Position numbers and translations under genes: made by a program. 64,000 nt of DNA from Diphasiastrum complanatum (taxonomy: Eukaryota; Streptophyta; Lycopodiopsida; Lycopodiales; Lycopodiaceae), in contig CM055095.1 of assembly GCA_029204225.1 (NCBI GenBank), positions 25,650,503 to 25,714,502 on the forward strand, written 5' to 3'. Positions 35,566 to 47,566 of the stretch are shown here, piece after piece. Each line of letters begins with the position of its first letter. Positions within the stretch are counted from its first letter, which is position 1. Below the pieces are notes generated by a model that saw nothing but the letters and a program-made list of their open reading frames with translations, did not search any database and was not told the DNA's origin.

Positions 35566-36084
35566 ATGACAACTCTAAGTGAGAGTGTTCTTAATGAGTC
35601 AAGCAAATTGGAAGGTGCCGGCAACTATGCAGTTTGGAAATTCAAACTGAAGAGCATTTTGATGGAAAAGGGGCTATGGGAGATTGTGACAGGTGAAGAG
35701 ACAAGGCCAGTGATTGAAGAAGATCAGCGGGCATGTGATAGGAGAAGACGGAAAGCCCAAAATGTCATCAACTTATCAGTTAGAGATGCAATTATTTCCT
35801 ATATTTCAGATTCAGAAGGATTAAAAGAAGCGTGGGATACATTGAAGGTATTGTTTGAAATGACAAATACATCTCGAATACTATTTTTCAAGACAAAGTT
35901 GCATACATTGTGGATGGATGATGGTGCAACTATTGCCGATCACATACTGAAGATCAAAGAGATCCGTGATCAATTAGCAGCACTTGGAGAGCGAGTACAA
36001 GATCGTGAGATCGTGCAATTGACATTGAATAGTCTGAGTGAGTCACATCAGATGTTTGTGACGAGTATTAGATGGTGGCGGTGA
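35566..36084 (+). pseudogene. Copia gag N-terminal part
   Basis: 172-codon frame starting MTTLSESVLNESSKLEGAGN, followed by YAVWKFKLKSILMEKGLWEI (copia gag N-terminal motif) and the UBN2 part with LKEAWDTLKVLFEM and RDQLAALGERVQD. It ends artificially at SIRWWR, where a deletion has joined it to integrase sequence in another frame. Confidence 0.88.
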
Positions 36085-36480
36085 GTATTTTTCAACAGAG
36101 TTTATAAATTTCTACAAGGGTTAGAGGATCAAGAGACAAACCACTACACCATATTCACCACAACAGAATGGAGTTGCAGAACGGAAAAACATATCCATTG
36201 TGGAGATGGCCAGGGCAATGCTTAAGAGCAAGGGTTTGCCAAATACTTTTTGGACAGAAGCATGCAACACAGCTACTCATATCTTGAATCGGTGTCCTAC
36301 GAAGTCCGTGGAGGGTAAGACACCTTACGAAGCTTTTACTGAAAAGAAACCTAATGTTTCTCATTTACAAATATTTGGTTGTGATGCTTACGATCATGTA
36401 CCTGATGAAAAATGAAAGAAGCTGGATGCAAAAGCTGTTAAGTGTATTTTCCTTGGAGATGATGAAAGAGCCAAGGCATA
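36065..36480 (+). pseudogene. Copia integrase, C-terminal half only
   Basis: Begins inside the integrase core at DGGGEYFSTEF (second catalytic Asp) in the frame abutting gag, then has a stop, then QQNGVAERKN with the catalytic Glu. The open part 36200-36415 has LPNTFWTEACNTATHILNRC and TPYEAFTEKKPNVSHLQIF. The zinc-binding domain and the first Asp are gone. Confidence 0.85.
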
Positions 36481-36481
36481 C

Positions 36482-37503
36482 ATGATGTATGACACAGATG
36501 CACAAAAGATCGTGATTTCCAAAGATGCTACTTTTGATGAGATGGGTCAAAATGACCAAATAAAATTGACAATTGATCCCTTTTATGATAAAGCTAAAAT
36601 GCACGTGAAGAAAGAAGTTGGTGTCGATATGGAAGAGCCAATGGAAAAAGACAGGGTCAATAATGAGATTCCTTGGAGAGTGCCTAAGTGGTACTTGTCA
36701 GTAGCAAGTGATGCTAATAAGGGAGATACTCCCAAATCAAGCGAGCAGGGAGAGCTTAGAAGATCAAGTAGAAGTCGAAAAAGATTAGAGATGAATCTAG
36801 CCCTAATGGGTTCTATGCTCAAGGCTCAGGAACCAAAAACTTTTGATAAAGTAAAGGAGCACAAGGAGTGGCGTGAAGCTATGGAAACAGAAATGGAAGT
36901 TATATCGAAAAATAGGACGTGGAACTTGGTTGAGCTACCTGATGGTAAGACGCCTATCACTTGCAAATGGATATACAAGATCAAATATGGAGCTGATGGG
37001 CAACTCAACAAGTATAAAGCACGGTTGGTTGTGAGAGGATTTGAGCAGCAGGAGGCTATTGATTTTGAAGAAACCTTCGCACCCGTAGCTAAGATGGTAA
37101 CTATATGTTCTATCATTGCCATTTCTGCTTTCTATGGTTGGAAGATCCAGCAAATGGACGTTAAATCTGCTTTTCTTAATGGAGTGCTGGATGAAGAGGT
37201 GTACTTAGTACAACCTCAAGGATTTGTTGAGCCAGGGAGAGAGCATCTCGTTTGTAAGCTCAACAAAGCCATTATGGATTGAAGCAAGCACCACGGGCAT
37301 GGTACTCTTGCATTGATGAACACTTCAAGCGAAGGGGAATGATAAAGAGTGATGCTGATCCTAATCTTTACATTCTAAGGCAAGATTCAGATATAGTGTT
37401 CATTGTGTTGTACGTGGAAAGGAAGACATGGTCTTTCTTACACAAAGCAAATATGCACAAGATTTGCTTTATAAGTTCAATATGCAAGATTGTAAGACTT
37501 TGA
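36482..37503 (+). pseudogene. Copia reverse transcriptase lacking the YVDD motif
   Basis: The frame 36482-37282 carries the linker and RT N-terminus (TCKWIYKIKYGADG, KARLVVRGFEQ, KIQQMDVKSAFLNG). A frameshift near 37275 leads into KQAPRAWYSCIDEHFKRRG. The sequence FIVLYV is then followed directly by ERKTW-type sequence, so the catalytic YVDD and the next part of the palm have been excised. Confidence 0.87.
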
Positions 37504-37885
37504 GTACACCTATGGATGTCAACATGAAACTTACTGCATATGATGAATCTGAGAAAGTGGACGCTTATTTGTATAGACAGCTACTGGGTAGTTTGATTTA
37601 TTTGACACACACACGACCTGATATTTCTTATGTTGTTGGTGTTGTAAGTCAATTTATGCAAGATCCTAGTCAAGCACACTGGGGGTTTGCCAAACGTATT
37701 CTCAGAGACATTCGAGGGACATTGAATTTTGGTTTGAAGTATGATCAGCCTGAAACGCCAATGTTGGTAGGTTATACAGATGCCGATTGGGCAGATAATA
37801 TTGATGACAGAAGATCTACAAGTGCTCATACATTCATGGAGCAGCAAAAAGCAACCTACAGTAGCCTTATCATCGATGAAGTGTT
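37428..37885 (+). pseudogene. Copia RT thumb and truncated RNase H
   Basis: Open from MVFLTQSKYAQDLLYKFNMQ with DCKTLSTPMDVN, LLGSLIYLTHTRPDISYVVG and the first RNase H strand GYTDADWADN. A frameshift after STSAHTFM leads to SSKKQPTVALSS in another frame, where the element ends. The last RNase H motifs are missing. Confidence 0.85.
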
Positions 37886-38259
37886 TCAAAATAAGGATAC
37901 CTAGCCAAATAGGATCTAAAGTAGACATAAGGGCTAACAAAGCCAAACTAGATTTCAAGATAGTTAAGTTAAGTTAAGACATGGGACATCAATCAAAGAA
38001 TGTTTTGGCTCATTTGCAATTGAGTGAACTTAGAGTACTTCCTCCTCTTCCTCCTTTGTAAATGCAAGCCAACAAGATCTTCCTTGCTAGGTTCTTGTGC
38101 CCTAACACATGATTGTGAGATGTTCTGAATTTCATTGTGGAGTTCAGCATGAGCATTTTTGCTTATTCTGTTATTCTCAATGCATTCTCATCTTTGACGT
38201 GTTGTGGTTTGGATAGAACGGTTGCATTCATGATATTAAATCAATATTCTAGTTATGGG

Positions 38260-38620
38260 GTGGCGGCGGATGGAAAGGAACATGACATAGTGTTGAAAGG
38301 TAGAGTCGTAGTGGTTAAACATATCCTCTCATCTCTTCCAATGTTCATGATGTTAGCCTACATATCCTCTAAGTCATTTCATTATGTCACCAATAAACTC
38401 ATAGTTTTTATTTAGTACTAACAAGCTCTTCCTCCTCCTCTAGAATTTTCACACAACCCTTCCTAAGAAAGGTGGTTTGAAAATCCATGGCCCATTCATG
38501 AAAGTTCAATTCCTTATCCTCCGAAAAGATTTTCTCTCTTAACTACGTGGACCAATATTGGAAAAGCCTTTTGATTCAATATGTTCCCAATCAAGCGACT
38601 ATCCCACTTGCTACTAACTT
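38260..38620 (+). pseudogene. LINE reverse transcriptase C-terminal scrap
   Basis: In one frame VVVVKHILSSLPMFMMLAYI resembles the plant LINE motif following the RT palm (GR-x-xLIK-x-VLSSLP). About 100 bp on, PKKGGLKIHGPFMKVQFLIL resembles the conserved LINE stretch PK-x-x-GGLG-x-x. Stops and frame changes lie between. Similarity judged by eye only. Confidence 0.45.
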
Positions 38621-39372
38621 CTCCTATGTACTCTTTTTCAAAAGCCGTTTCAAAATTCAAATCCAACTTCTCCTATGTGCTCTTTTTCAAAGGCCATTTC
38701 AAACTTCAAATCTTCTTCTTAATGAAAAACCTATTACTTTGATCATTTAGCTCAAAGAAATTTTTAGTTCTAATACAAGTGTCTATTTCCTTGTTGAGGA
38801 TGAGTTTTAGGCCTTCAAATTCATTGCATCTGAGTCAAAACTGCTCTAAATATTGAGATCTAGGGTTCCTGCCTCCCAAGTAGGTAAATGACTTAACGTT
38901 TCCAAGCATTGACAACAATAGTCATAGAGTAATTGCTCTCTTAACATAATATACTTTAAAGAACAAAAGCTTTGTAAATATTTATGAAAGTAGACTGTAA
39001 GAAGAGAGAGTACTTTTAAGTCTATGCATGGAAACATAACATAGAGTAGTTATGAAACAAGCATTTCAAATTAAAGTTATGGAAAAAGTTATTCTTAACG
39101 ATTTTATAACCTACAAGACAAGAAAGAATGGTTGGAAAGAAAGAATAGAGAGATGAAGAGACATATAAGCTCACGAGAAGCAAATGTGCTAAAGGCCAAA
39201 CAGCTTGAACTTTGGAAAGAAAACAAAAAACGTTTTCACTTTTGTGGCTGTAAACACATTTGTGTTTCTGATGCAAATTGGTTTTGGCAAGAAATTCTAT
39301 GGCGCAATAGGGTGCACTCCCTCTATAGTTCTGCTGACTATAAATGTGCTTTTCCAGACAATCAAGAGAAAG

Positions 39373-39707
<335 letters not shown>

Positions 39708-39817
39708 AAATGAAAGCATGTGAAATATATAGTTGCATGATACTCTATAGTTCTTTTTGCCAAAATAAATAAATGGCAAAGCCAAGCACGAAGAATTTGG
39801 GAAACAGTGTGACTAAA

Positions 39818-40085
39818 ATGAAAAATACTTCTATGTAAGAGCATGTCTGTGCCACGTGTGAAAAAACTAAAAATTGTGTGGCACTAACTAAAATACTTTT
39901 ATGGAAGAGCATTTCCATGCCATGCGTGCTAAAACAAAAGCACATGAGATACAACTGCATTTTGCCCCACATGTTTTTTTAACACCTATATAACAAAGTC
40001 ACACATGGAACAATTAAAAACTTTCATGGCAACAGGTGAAAATACCTTTTTGTAAGAGCATGGATGTGCCATGTGTGACACACCC
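39818..40085 (+). repeat. Three diverged copies of a ~40-bp direct repeat
   Basis: Copies at about 39818-39861, 39890-39930 and 40035-40082 share AAATAC(T/C)TTT(A/T)TG, AAGAGCAT and TGCCA(C/T)G(T/C)GTG in the same order. Spacing is irregular (about 73 and 145 bp, roughly one and two periods). Confidence 0.55.
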
Positions 40086-41339
40086 ATGTTTTTATTTTTT
40101 GAAAATTTATTCACATGGCATTGCCATGTAGTGTAGGTTTTAAAAATGATTGTTTGTGTTGGACAACCATATGTGGCTCCATGGTGCAATTTGAAGCTTG
40201 AAGAAGTTTTTGTTATGTCTTGCCAGAAGGTTGTCATGTGCCAAAAAGTTCTACAGGGTAATCCTTGGAAGCTCTGTTGGGCCTGACCTCATGCCCAATT
40301 TGTGGCTACATTAGTGGATAAGTGACTTACTAGGTTCTTGTGAAACGGTATATCAAAACACTAACAAATAATATGATCTTACATGATAATTAAATTTATT
40401 AAAATAGAATTACTATATTATAGATTATATTATATTGACATTGGAATATATCATAATGTGAATTTTGTGAATGTGTAACGATAAATCAAACTAATATGAC
40501 TAGTTGCATACAACAGAAAACTTGGTGATATTCTAATCATGAGAAGCTTTGTCATACAACTGTATGTTAGAAAGCATTTTAATCTTTGAAAAATGAAAAA
40601 ACAAATATTGCAATTTAGAAGGATTTAAAACTTATAACAAAAAAAAACAACAATCCACATGCTCAAACTCACTTGGTAGAGACACCTTAGCTTTTAGCAA
40701 ATAATTAAGAGAGCTTATCAGTGGCGTGACAAAGCTAAAAAACATCAAAGACCACTATCATTAACATCAATAAATATTATCTCTTTGCATTCATAAAATG
40801 TTTTCGTACGAGCATTTCAATCTCATCATATTTCTACCCATGCAATGCGCACACAATCTGAATCAAAGTTCAATAATTGAGATTACAATAAGACAATGTC
40901 AACCATTGAGCCATGGTACCAAGATAATTGGGGTTTTAAAAACTACTAATCACTTTGCATTGAATCTTAGTCCAATACAATTTGTGTTTTTTTTTTCTCA
41001 AATCTACACATTTTTCTATGCAAATACTACCATTTAACATGACAAAGGTGAAATAGGCATATACTATACTCGATAACAAACTCTTGTATAAGTTCATCAA
41101 GTTGATGCTTGCTAGCATCATTAGTTACTCCACACAAAGCTTATCTGGAAATAAGGCATAGATTGGCACAACGTAATGCCAAGTCTTCAATTTTCCTTTG
41201 TGTTTTTGATGCACCTCCAGAGGTGGAATTGGATTGCATCATGTGAAATTTGCTGATATTTCCAGAATTTTGATTCTTGAGTAAACACATCACAGATTCT
41301 GTGCAGAATGTAGGAAAGAAAAAAATTTCAGACAAGCCA

Positions 41340-41465
41340 TTACGCAGGGAAAGGCCCGTGCCCCTCGGGCCTTCCATGCAGGTCTGGCCCTGCCCTTGGG
41401 CTCCCGCCCTCGGGCAAGGGCCCTCCCAACACAGAACGCCCTCGGGGTAGGGCCTTCCTCCCCAC
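41340..41465. repeat. GC-rich island with repeated CCCTCGGG
   Basis: About 125 bp that are far more GC-rich than the flanks, with CCCTCGGG-type words at about 41366, 41408 and 41440 and several GGCCC/GGGCC words able to form hairpins. The sharp edges suggest a distinct inserted or LTR-derived piece. Confidence 0.5.
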
Positions 41466-42618
41466 AAAAATATTTCTCAAACGTTCTGGACGAAGCCACT
41501 TTCACTTAAATTTTATCTACTAGTTAACATACTTTTCTAGCTTCAATTGCTTGCAATTTTAATATTGACTACAAAAAACTAGTTTTCTTAAGCTCAAAAC
41601 GCAATAAAATTTTGTTGCTATCAACATTTAGGAAACTAGAACATCTAGTTTTCTAAAATAAATTCTAGCAAACTACCACTTTAAAAGGAGTACAAAAATT
41701 TGCTTTAATTTCAATAAAAGCAAAACATGTAGGTTAGAAAACCTCATTAAAACTCTCATTTCAGAACACGTAGAAGCTTTTATCGTTTAAAGGAGGCATG
41801 TTCTTCCTTTTCATCATCTTGCTCCTCCAAGGCCACACTTTTTTACTATGCTATGCTATTATTGATGTGGCTTTGACTAACATTGAAACAGAACTTTTGG
41901 ACATGATTACAAATATCCTTGTAGGCTTCTTCACTCTCCCAAATTTTGAGTGCTCTCTAGACTTGTGGTTCGTGGCATTAAACAGAAGTTCTTGGACTAC
42001 AAAACCACTTATGATAGAAACCACAATAATGATTTTATATAGTTTACAACAATATAAAATGGAACACAAAAAGCACCTCATCTTGTTAAGACAAAAGATA
42101 GAACTTGTCCCATCATCTACTAATATGAAGACGAAACTATCCACCATCTCTTCTATGGATGTACTCGTCATGTTTAAATTGAGCTCCATAGTCTTTTGTT
42201 GATTCAAATCCTTCTTTCTCCACTTTGACCTGCCCATAAATTCTGGTTACCTTTATCAATGTTGGAATATGTGAAGCATGTCTTTAGTTGAGATGATATG
42301 GTTGATGGCACTCACATATGATTGCCTATGATACATAGACACTCTATTCAAAACTTTTAGCCACTCTATTCAACTTTTAGTTGTAATGTTTAGAGAATAT
42401 ATTATGTACAGAAATTTTGGTTTAGTATAAGCAAAGGGAGTTAGATTTAAGTTAGAATTTGTGGGCCTCCCTACGTGGTTTGTTGAAAATAGTTCCATAG
42501 GATTACTTAGAGCTCATAAAAGTTCGGGGCCCTCTTGGTGATAGGATGGGGTCTTTGTGGCCGAATTCTCTCCAATTATCTTGCACTTCTACATTTTTAT
42601 AGAAAACAAAGCATGCAT

Positions 42619-42629
42619 GTGCGCGCACG

Positions 42630-42659
<30 letters not shown>
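42619..42659. repeat. (CA)n microsatellite
   Basis: GCGCGCACGTGCA followed by about 14 CA units. Confidence 0.9.
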
Positions 42660-42660
<1 letters not shown>

Positions 42661-44094
42661 CTTAGTAGATAGCATCCAAAGTCAACTCCAGGTGTGGTTC
42701 AAGGCTTATGCTTGGTTGTCCAACATTCTCAGTCATTCACAATCTATATATAACTCAAATTTGGCATGTTACAATTTTCCAATATTTGAAAGGATCTATA
42801 AACATTGTATGAAATTGCTTAGTCTCATATAGAACAATAAATGTTTGGTAATTGGGTAGGTTAGGGCTACTTGAAATAGGAGCTTGAAAAGGGAAGAGGG
42901 CCCAAAATACTTTTTTCTATTTGGTTGATGCCACTTGAAGTGACCTTTCCCCCATTCACACAAGATGACACTTAGGCAACATCCTAAGTGACATGAATGC
43001 ATGGAAACATGGGATAATTCCACGACATGAGAGGGAGCTAGGAATGTTCACCCGTGATAAGTATGGGACCATGGTTTCATATCTATTGATATGATGAATT
43101 GAGTTAAAACGATTCGCAATGGTAGGGCCAACTGCATCCAAGGGAGATGGATGCTTGGGAGTTGGTAATTGCAGCTCAAGCACACCGCCACCTATGGATT
43201 AGTGTCGCGTTTGTGGCCTTGTGTGAAACCCTTATGCTTATTGTATTGGGAGTAAGTATATCACAACAAACTTGCCATTTTCTTGAGATGACTATTATGT
43301 CATATTACATTGCATGTAATCAAGATAATTCATTTGTTTAGTGAATTGGATATATCTTCTGTTTGCTTAAGAGTGATTCTCATCTACCTTATATTCAAAC
43401 CCATCTACATTTCAAAAAAATCTTGGTGAACTGTATCAAACACCCCTTTCCAGTGATACCCAAGAAAAATGTTGATGCTTTCGTTCTTGAGAATATCAAA
43501 GATTTTGGTACATGTTACATATCTTTTTGATCAATGACAAACATGGGTTGATGAAAACATTTCCCACTGAAAAATTGAACAAGTATTTACATACACTTGT
43601 AAAGAGATTCTTTTGAATTTCCTGTTATGAGTGGATCACTAATTGTCCTGCTATATTTCTAAACCAGCTACAAGCTCCCACAGGCAGCAGCTTTGAACAT
43701 GCCATGAATGCCTTTCTAGCAGTTAAAAAATTGGCATTGCTTGATCCTATCTGCAGAAGTCGGAGCCCAGCTACATATTTGTTTAGTTGTTGAGAGCAAA
43801 CTAGGTCTTGTAGCAGGACAACTGCAGCAGCTTTAGCCATAGAACAATGCACCATAAAGGAAGCAAACCAGAGTTTTCTTCTGAATTTATATCAAACCAA
43901 TTTTGATACAGAAGGCTCCTGTCATATTAGGGTTGCCATGTAGTTATACATTCCTTTGAAACGATCACTAGTTGGAATAGGAACAAAAGGAGCCTGCATG
44001 TACAACTTCCCTATTGAATTCCAACTCAGACAAATGCCCTCTCTAAAGTCCAATGGCAACCCAGATATGCAAATGTACGTTGCAACACAAACCC

Positions 44095-44724
44095 TCAGGA
44101 TGATTGTCCAAAACCCAGCTGTTTGCAATCAAAATATTCCCTCAGAAACTTCTCATCTTGCAACTTCACAGAAGTTTGATCGACCACATCTTCTGTGACA
44201 TACTCCATGCAAGACCAGCAAGGACTCAAATTGGAGGGCCGAATTCCTTCTTCTGCCTCAATGTCTGAACATTTGGTCTTTGGCCCTAGCCTTTTCTTGA
44301 TGCCTGCAATCAGCTTCCTGGCTGCGGCCGCAGGCAGCTTGAACAGAACCAATGTCAGAAGGTGGAGCAGAACAAGAGGGCAGCAGCAGATCGCGGCACA
44401 GTCTCCAGAGATGCCTGCCATGCACTCGCACATCTTTCCTGCCTTAGCTTTTGGTGGGCGATTTGGGCTTTTCTGACGTGATGATAGCAAGTGTTCGGCA
44501 TGGTTTTTCATCCTCCTGGGTGGACGGGGCTCCGATCCTGGCTTTTGGGGGAATAATTTAAAACAAAAGCCACAGCCATGGCTAGAAGATGGAGAGGATT
44601 TGAGGTCTATTGCAAGAGGGGGCAATAAGGTGGGGAGCTCATCGCTGCCATCTGAAGAGGGGGATGATGATGTGATGAAAGAACTGAAGGAGGATGTTGA
44701 AGCTGGAGAAGGAAACTGTTGCAT
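44095..44724 (-). CDS. Plant-specific cysteine-rich protein with one membrane segment
   Basis: 209-residue intronless ORF with an in-frame TGA upstream of the first ATG. The N-terminus (1-50) is Ser/Pro-rich, the middle (51-100) basic with CGFCF. At 107-132 GDCAAICCCPLVLLHLLTLV forms a Cys-cluster-led hydrophobic segment, followed by KLPAAAARKLIAGIKKR. This layout (an ECAAVCCCCP-like cluster, one hydrophobic helix, then a basic stretch) is shared by a family of small plant proteins of unknown function, recognised from memory of Arabidopsis members and not searched. The C-terminal tail contains CWSCMEYV. Clustered cysteines next to a membrane helix suggest lipidation or membrane anchoring, which is inference. 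Clean codon structure with no stop favours a live gene. Confidence 0.75.
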   Translation of the reverse strand: MQQFPSPASTSSFSSFITSSSPSSDGSDELPTLLPPLAIDLKSSPSSSHGCGFCFKLFPQKPGSEPRPPRRMKNHAEHLLSSRQKSPNRPPKAKAGKMCECMAGISGDCAAICCCPLVLLHLLTLVLFKLPAAAARKLIAGIKKRLGPKTKCSDIEAEEGIRPSNLSPCWSCMEYVTEDVVDQTSVKLQDEKFLREYFDCKQLGFGQSS

Positions 44725-44895
44725 ATCTTCCAGCTCATGTGCATCATCTCATTCTGTAAATAAACAACACACGATCCTTGGTTTTGAATGTGCAATCTGC
44801 CACCAAGCACTGAGCAGCATAGAAGCAGAAACAAAGAATCCTACTTCATCACTGTTGCCCAGAAAAATGAAATCAATGAAAATTCTGGGAAGGAA

Positions 44896-44904
44896 TTTAT
44901 ATAT
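44896..44904 (-). promoter_or_regulatory. TATA box candidate for the cysteine-rich gene
   Basis: The minus strand reads ATATATAAA about 170 bp upstream of the ATG, a plausible distance for a 5' UTR of about 140 bases. Confidence 0.5.
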
Positions 44905-44909
44905 TCAAT

Positions 44910-45839
44910 CGCCATAGAAACTGCAACAACAACAAGACAGCATAACTAAGATCATACTCTACCAATAAAGCCCATATCTGAAATTCTGCAACCAACCCAC
45001 CAAAGAAACAATTATGAGGGATATTTTGTGTGGAATGGCAATAGGATCCATGCTTTACAACAGCACCACTCACCCATTTCAGGCCTGTGTTTTTTGGAAA
45101 AGCAGGTATATACTGTCTTCTTGACAGGAAAAGGGATCTGATCAAGACATCTTTACCATAAACTTTAAGCTTTTTATTCTCAAGTATGAACAGGGATCAA
45201 AAAGCTTGATAAAAAACGCTTGAGTTTTTGCAAAGCAGTTACTTGATTATCTAAAATCACTAGCACTAATAATAAGATCATATCTTTTATATTATCCATG
45301 TGATTTATTTAGCCTACAATATCTTGGAATCTACCCTCACTACCAATATCCTAGCCATCAATTATCATTCTACCTTCTTTAGGGTGATTTCACACTAGCG
45401 TCAAGGCATTTGCTTGTCCAGCCTTTCTCTTGCCTCCAATGTTTTACATTGCAGATTCTCTTGCCACCCATTTTTTAAGTTTTGGCAATTTAGATGACGG
45501 CGGGCATGGATCACCCCTCTTTCACAGCTGGATGGTAAGTGTTATATGCTTTCTGGTAATATCAACGAGTGGGATCACAAAGAATCAAACTTGGGAGGGC
45601 GAGCCCAACTTAAGCATGACATACCAACTCACCACATGTGAGATGGTAAGTTTTATATGGAGTGTTGCAAGCTGATTGGCTAGTTCAAATCTCTACCATG
45701 CCATTGGTCCATTTGTCTTCAATTGCCCCTAGCAACTCAACATGCCATGCAAGGTCCCCCAATCCAAAAAAACACTTCATTTGCCCCTACATGGCCCATG
45801 CCACCTCATGTGCCACATGGTGGCAACTCACGATAAGTA
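44910..45839. other. Upstream flank of the cysteine-rich gene
   Basis: No further gene recognised. Should contain the promoter of the 44095-44724 gene. Confidence 0.4.
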
Positions 45840-46220
45840 TCAAAGGACTAAGAAGCTAAAAGCTTCAGCTCCTGCCATTTTCTCAAGGATCTGTGTAGTT
45901 AAGGGTAAGAAAAAATGGTCTTTCTTTGTAACCGCATTAAGGTTTTTGAGATCAACGCATATACAAAGCTTGCCATTTTTTTTGGGTACTACCACAATGG
46001 GTGATACCCAATCAGTATGTTGGACTTCATAGATGAAGCCAGCATCCAGCAATTTCTTAATATCTTCATCAATCCACTCGCAATAAACAGGGTTACATCT
46101 GTACGGCTTAGCCCGAATAGGCTTAGCGTTCTCTTCTAATGGTATAGTATGGACTGCTACTTTTGGAGGGACCTCCTTCATTTCAGTATATTCCAAGCAA
46201 ATACATCCCTGTATTTGCAT
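45840..46220 (-). pseudogene. Gypsy reverse transcriptase, N-terminal part
   Basis: AKPIRAKPYRCNPVYCEWID, then KKLLDAGFIYEV, SPIVVVPKKNGKLCICVDLK and NLNAVTKKDHF, the first blocks of gypsy RT. Truncated at AEAFSFLVL, before the palm Asp residues. Confidence 0.85.
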
Positions 46221-46906
46221 AGTAAGGTTTCCAGATCAAGAAGTTGATCTAGTGTGAGGTGGGCGCCAACATGAACTATACGATCCACCTCCTCTTCAAC
46301 TGGATGGTCTTGGCTGGTCCTTCAAAGGATTGGGAAACTTGTGTAGATTCCCGTTGGGGCTGCGACAATTGGATGACCACGTCATCAAGTGTGAAATCTT
46401 TGAATTTTCTGGGTAGGTCAAAAGGAAAATCCACAAAGTTCTCTGGAACTTTGGGAATCATTGATGTGGATGTGTGAGCAGATTTGGAAGCTTGATCAGA
46501 GGGTTGGTCCTTGGCTTGATGGGTTGCTTAAGCTTTTCACACATCTGTTTTTGTCACTCAGTTAGCTTTGTGTCGACGATTTTTGTTTTTTTGTAACTGA
46601 GGTTTTCTTGTTTGTTGAGGAGGCAATGTGGTTGCCTCTCGAATCAATTCTTCATATATTGTATCTCAGACTTTGTCTGGATACATGTCCCATTGGTATA
46701 CCTTGGGTTTGGGCCGATAGGCCATTGTGGTAGGTACTTTGGTTGTGAGTTGCACATGATCTAGAGGCCCTCGCAACTTAATCTCCTTGGAAATGGATTT
46801 TGGGGTATAACAATTTTGATCTAGATATAGAAGCACATGTTCATCGGTCATTTCGTCATCATTCATCAAAAGAATATCGTCTTTTGAAACATGGACGGTG
46901 GAGATA

Positions 46907-47566
46907 CTAGGTTCTCCTGGGGCACCAAGCTATAGGAATTGGGTCTATCATCATTAGTGGAATAATGGGCATCTCTATGTCCATAGAAGATGGTAGAAAA
47001 GATATGTCTTCTACGGTGGCCAGTGCTTGACCCCAATTTATAATATTAGTTGATCTTGTATAGTGTCCTTTCGGTTGGATTGGAACACTATTGGATTCAT
47101 CATATGTTGTAGATGACCAATCATCATAAACCTTGGCTAGCTTTACGTGGCCAGTCGAGTCAACAGTGACTTTTTTTTTGTTGCTGCCAAAGGTTATTTT
47201 GCTATGCTTCCAATCTTGGACAACGCCTACCATTTGTAACTAGAGTGTGTCAAGAAGGAGTTTATATGTATTTGCATCATATAGTAGATCGATAATGACG
47301 CAATCTATGGTAAATTTGACTCCTACAATGCGTACTAGTATATTCGATAAGTGACTTGTAGAGTCGGTTACTCGTTGATTGGCCATATGAAGATTGAAAC
47401 ATGGCTGATCTAAGGTATTGAACCCCCATGACTTTGCTAGTGACAAAGCCGTTATGTTTACATCTGATCCACTATTGAGGATAGTGGATACTACTGGATA
47501 ATCTTTATAGTGCATAGGTAAAGTGATGCTAATCCCCTTAGCAATACCTATATTCATCAAATTCAT
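46907..47566 (-). pseudogene. Gypsy retropepsin with mutated catalytic Asp
   Basis: Reads VVSTILNSGSDVNITALSLA: the usual DSGS is NSGS. It continues with KLLLDTL, a TAG stop where related elements have Trp, then QMVGVVQDWKHSKITFGSNK, the conserved end of retropepsin. Both changes are G-to-A on the coding strand. Confidence 0.8.

Larger units (their letters stand above)
34496..37885 (+). mobile_element. Internally deleted Ty1/copia element
   Basis: Short LTR (34496-34706), PBS directly after it (34707-34718), a roughly 850-bp leader with three 84-bp repeats, gag N-terminus (35566-36084), integrase C-terminal half, RT in two frames with the active site deleted, and a truncated RNase H. No 3' LTR or polypurine tract is seen. 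Same family as the minus-strand copy at 7384-10190. Confidence 0.85.
40090..44094. other. Intergenic DNA without a supported gene
   Basis: AT-rich apart from a GC-rich island (41340-41465) and a CA microsatellite (42630-42659). The opposing open frames at 41798-42237 show no recognisable motif. The part next to 44094 (to about 43640) is less AT-rich and is probably 3' flank or 3' UTR of the cysteine-rich gene. Confidence 0.45.

Noticed and set aside
40665-40690. A-box-like CTTGGTAGAGACACC
   Set aside because: No B box downstream, so neither a tRNA nor a SINE is supported.
41798-42237. Opposed 128-134 codon ORFs
   Set aside because: No motif, AT-rich codons, both strands open over the same bases; judged fortuitous.
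43625-43855. 76-codon minus-strand ORF downstream of the cysteine-rich gene
   Set aside because: No family resemblance and no convincing splice link; more likely 3' flank or UTR.
44195-44476. Plus-strand ORF opposite the cysteine-rich gene
   Set aside because: Shadow frame; the minus-strand frame has family features and an upstream in-frame stop before its ATG.
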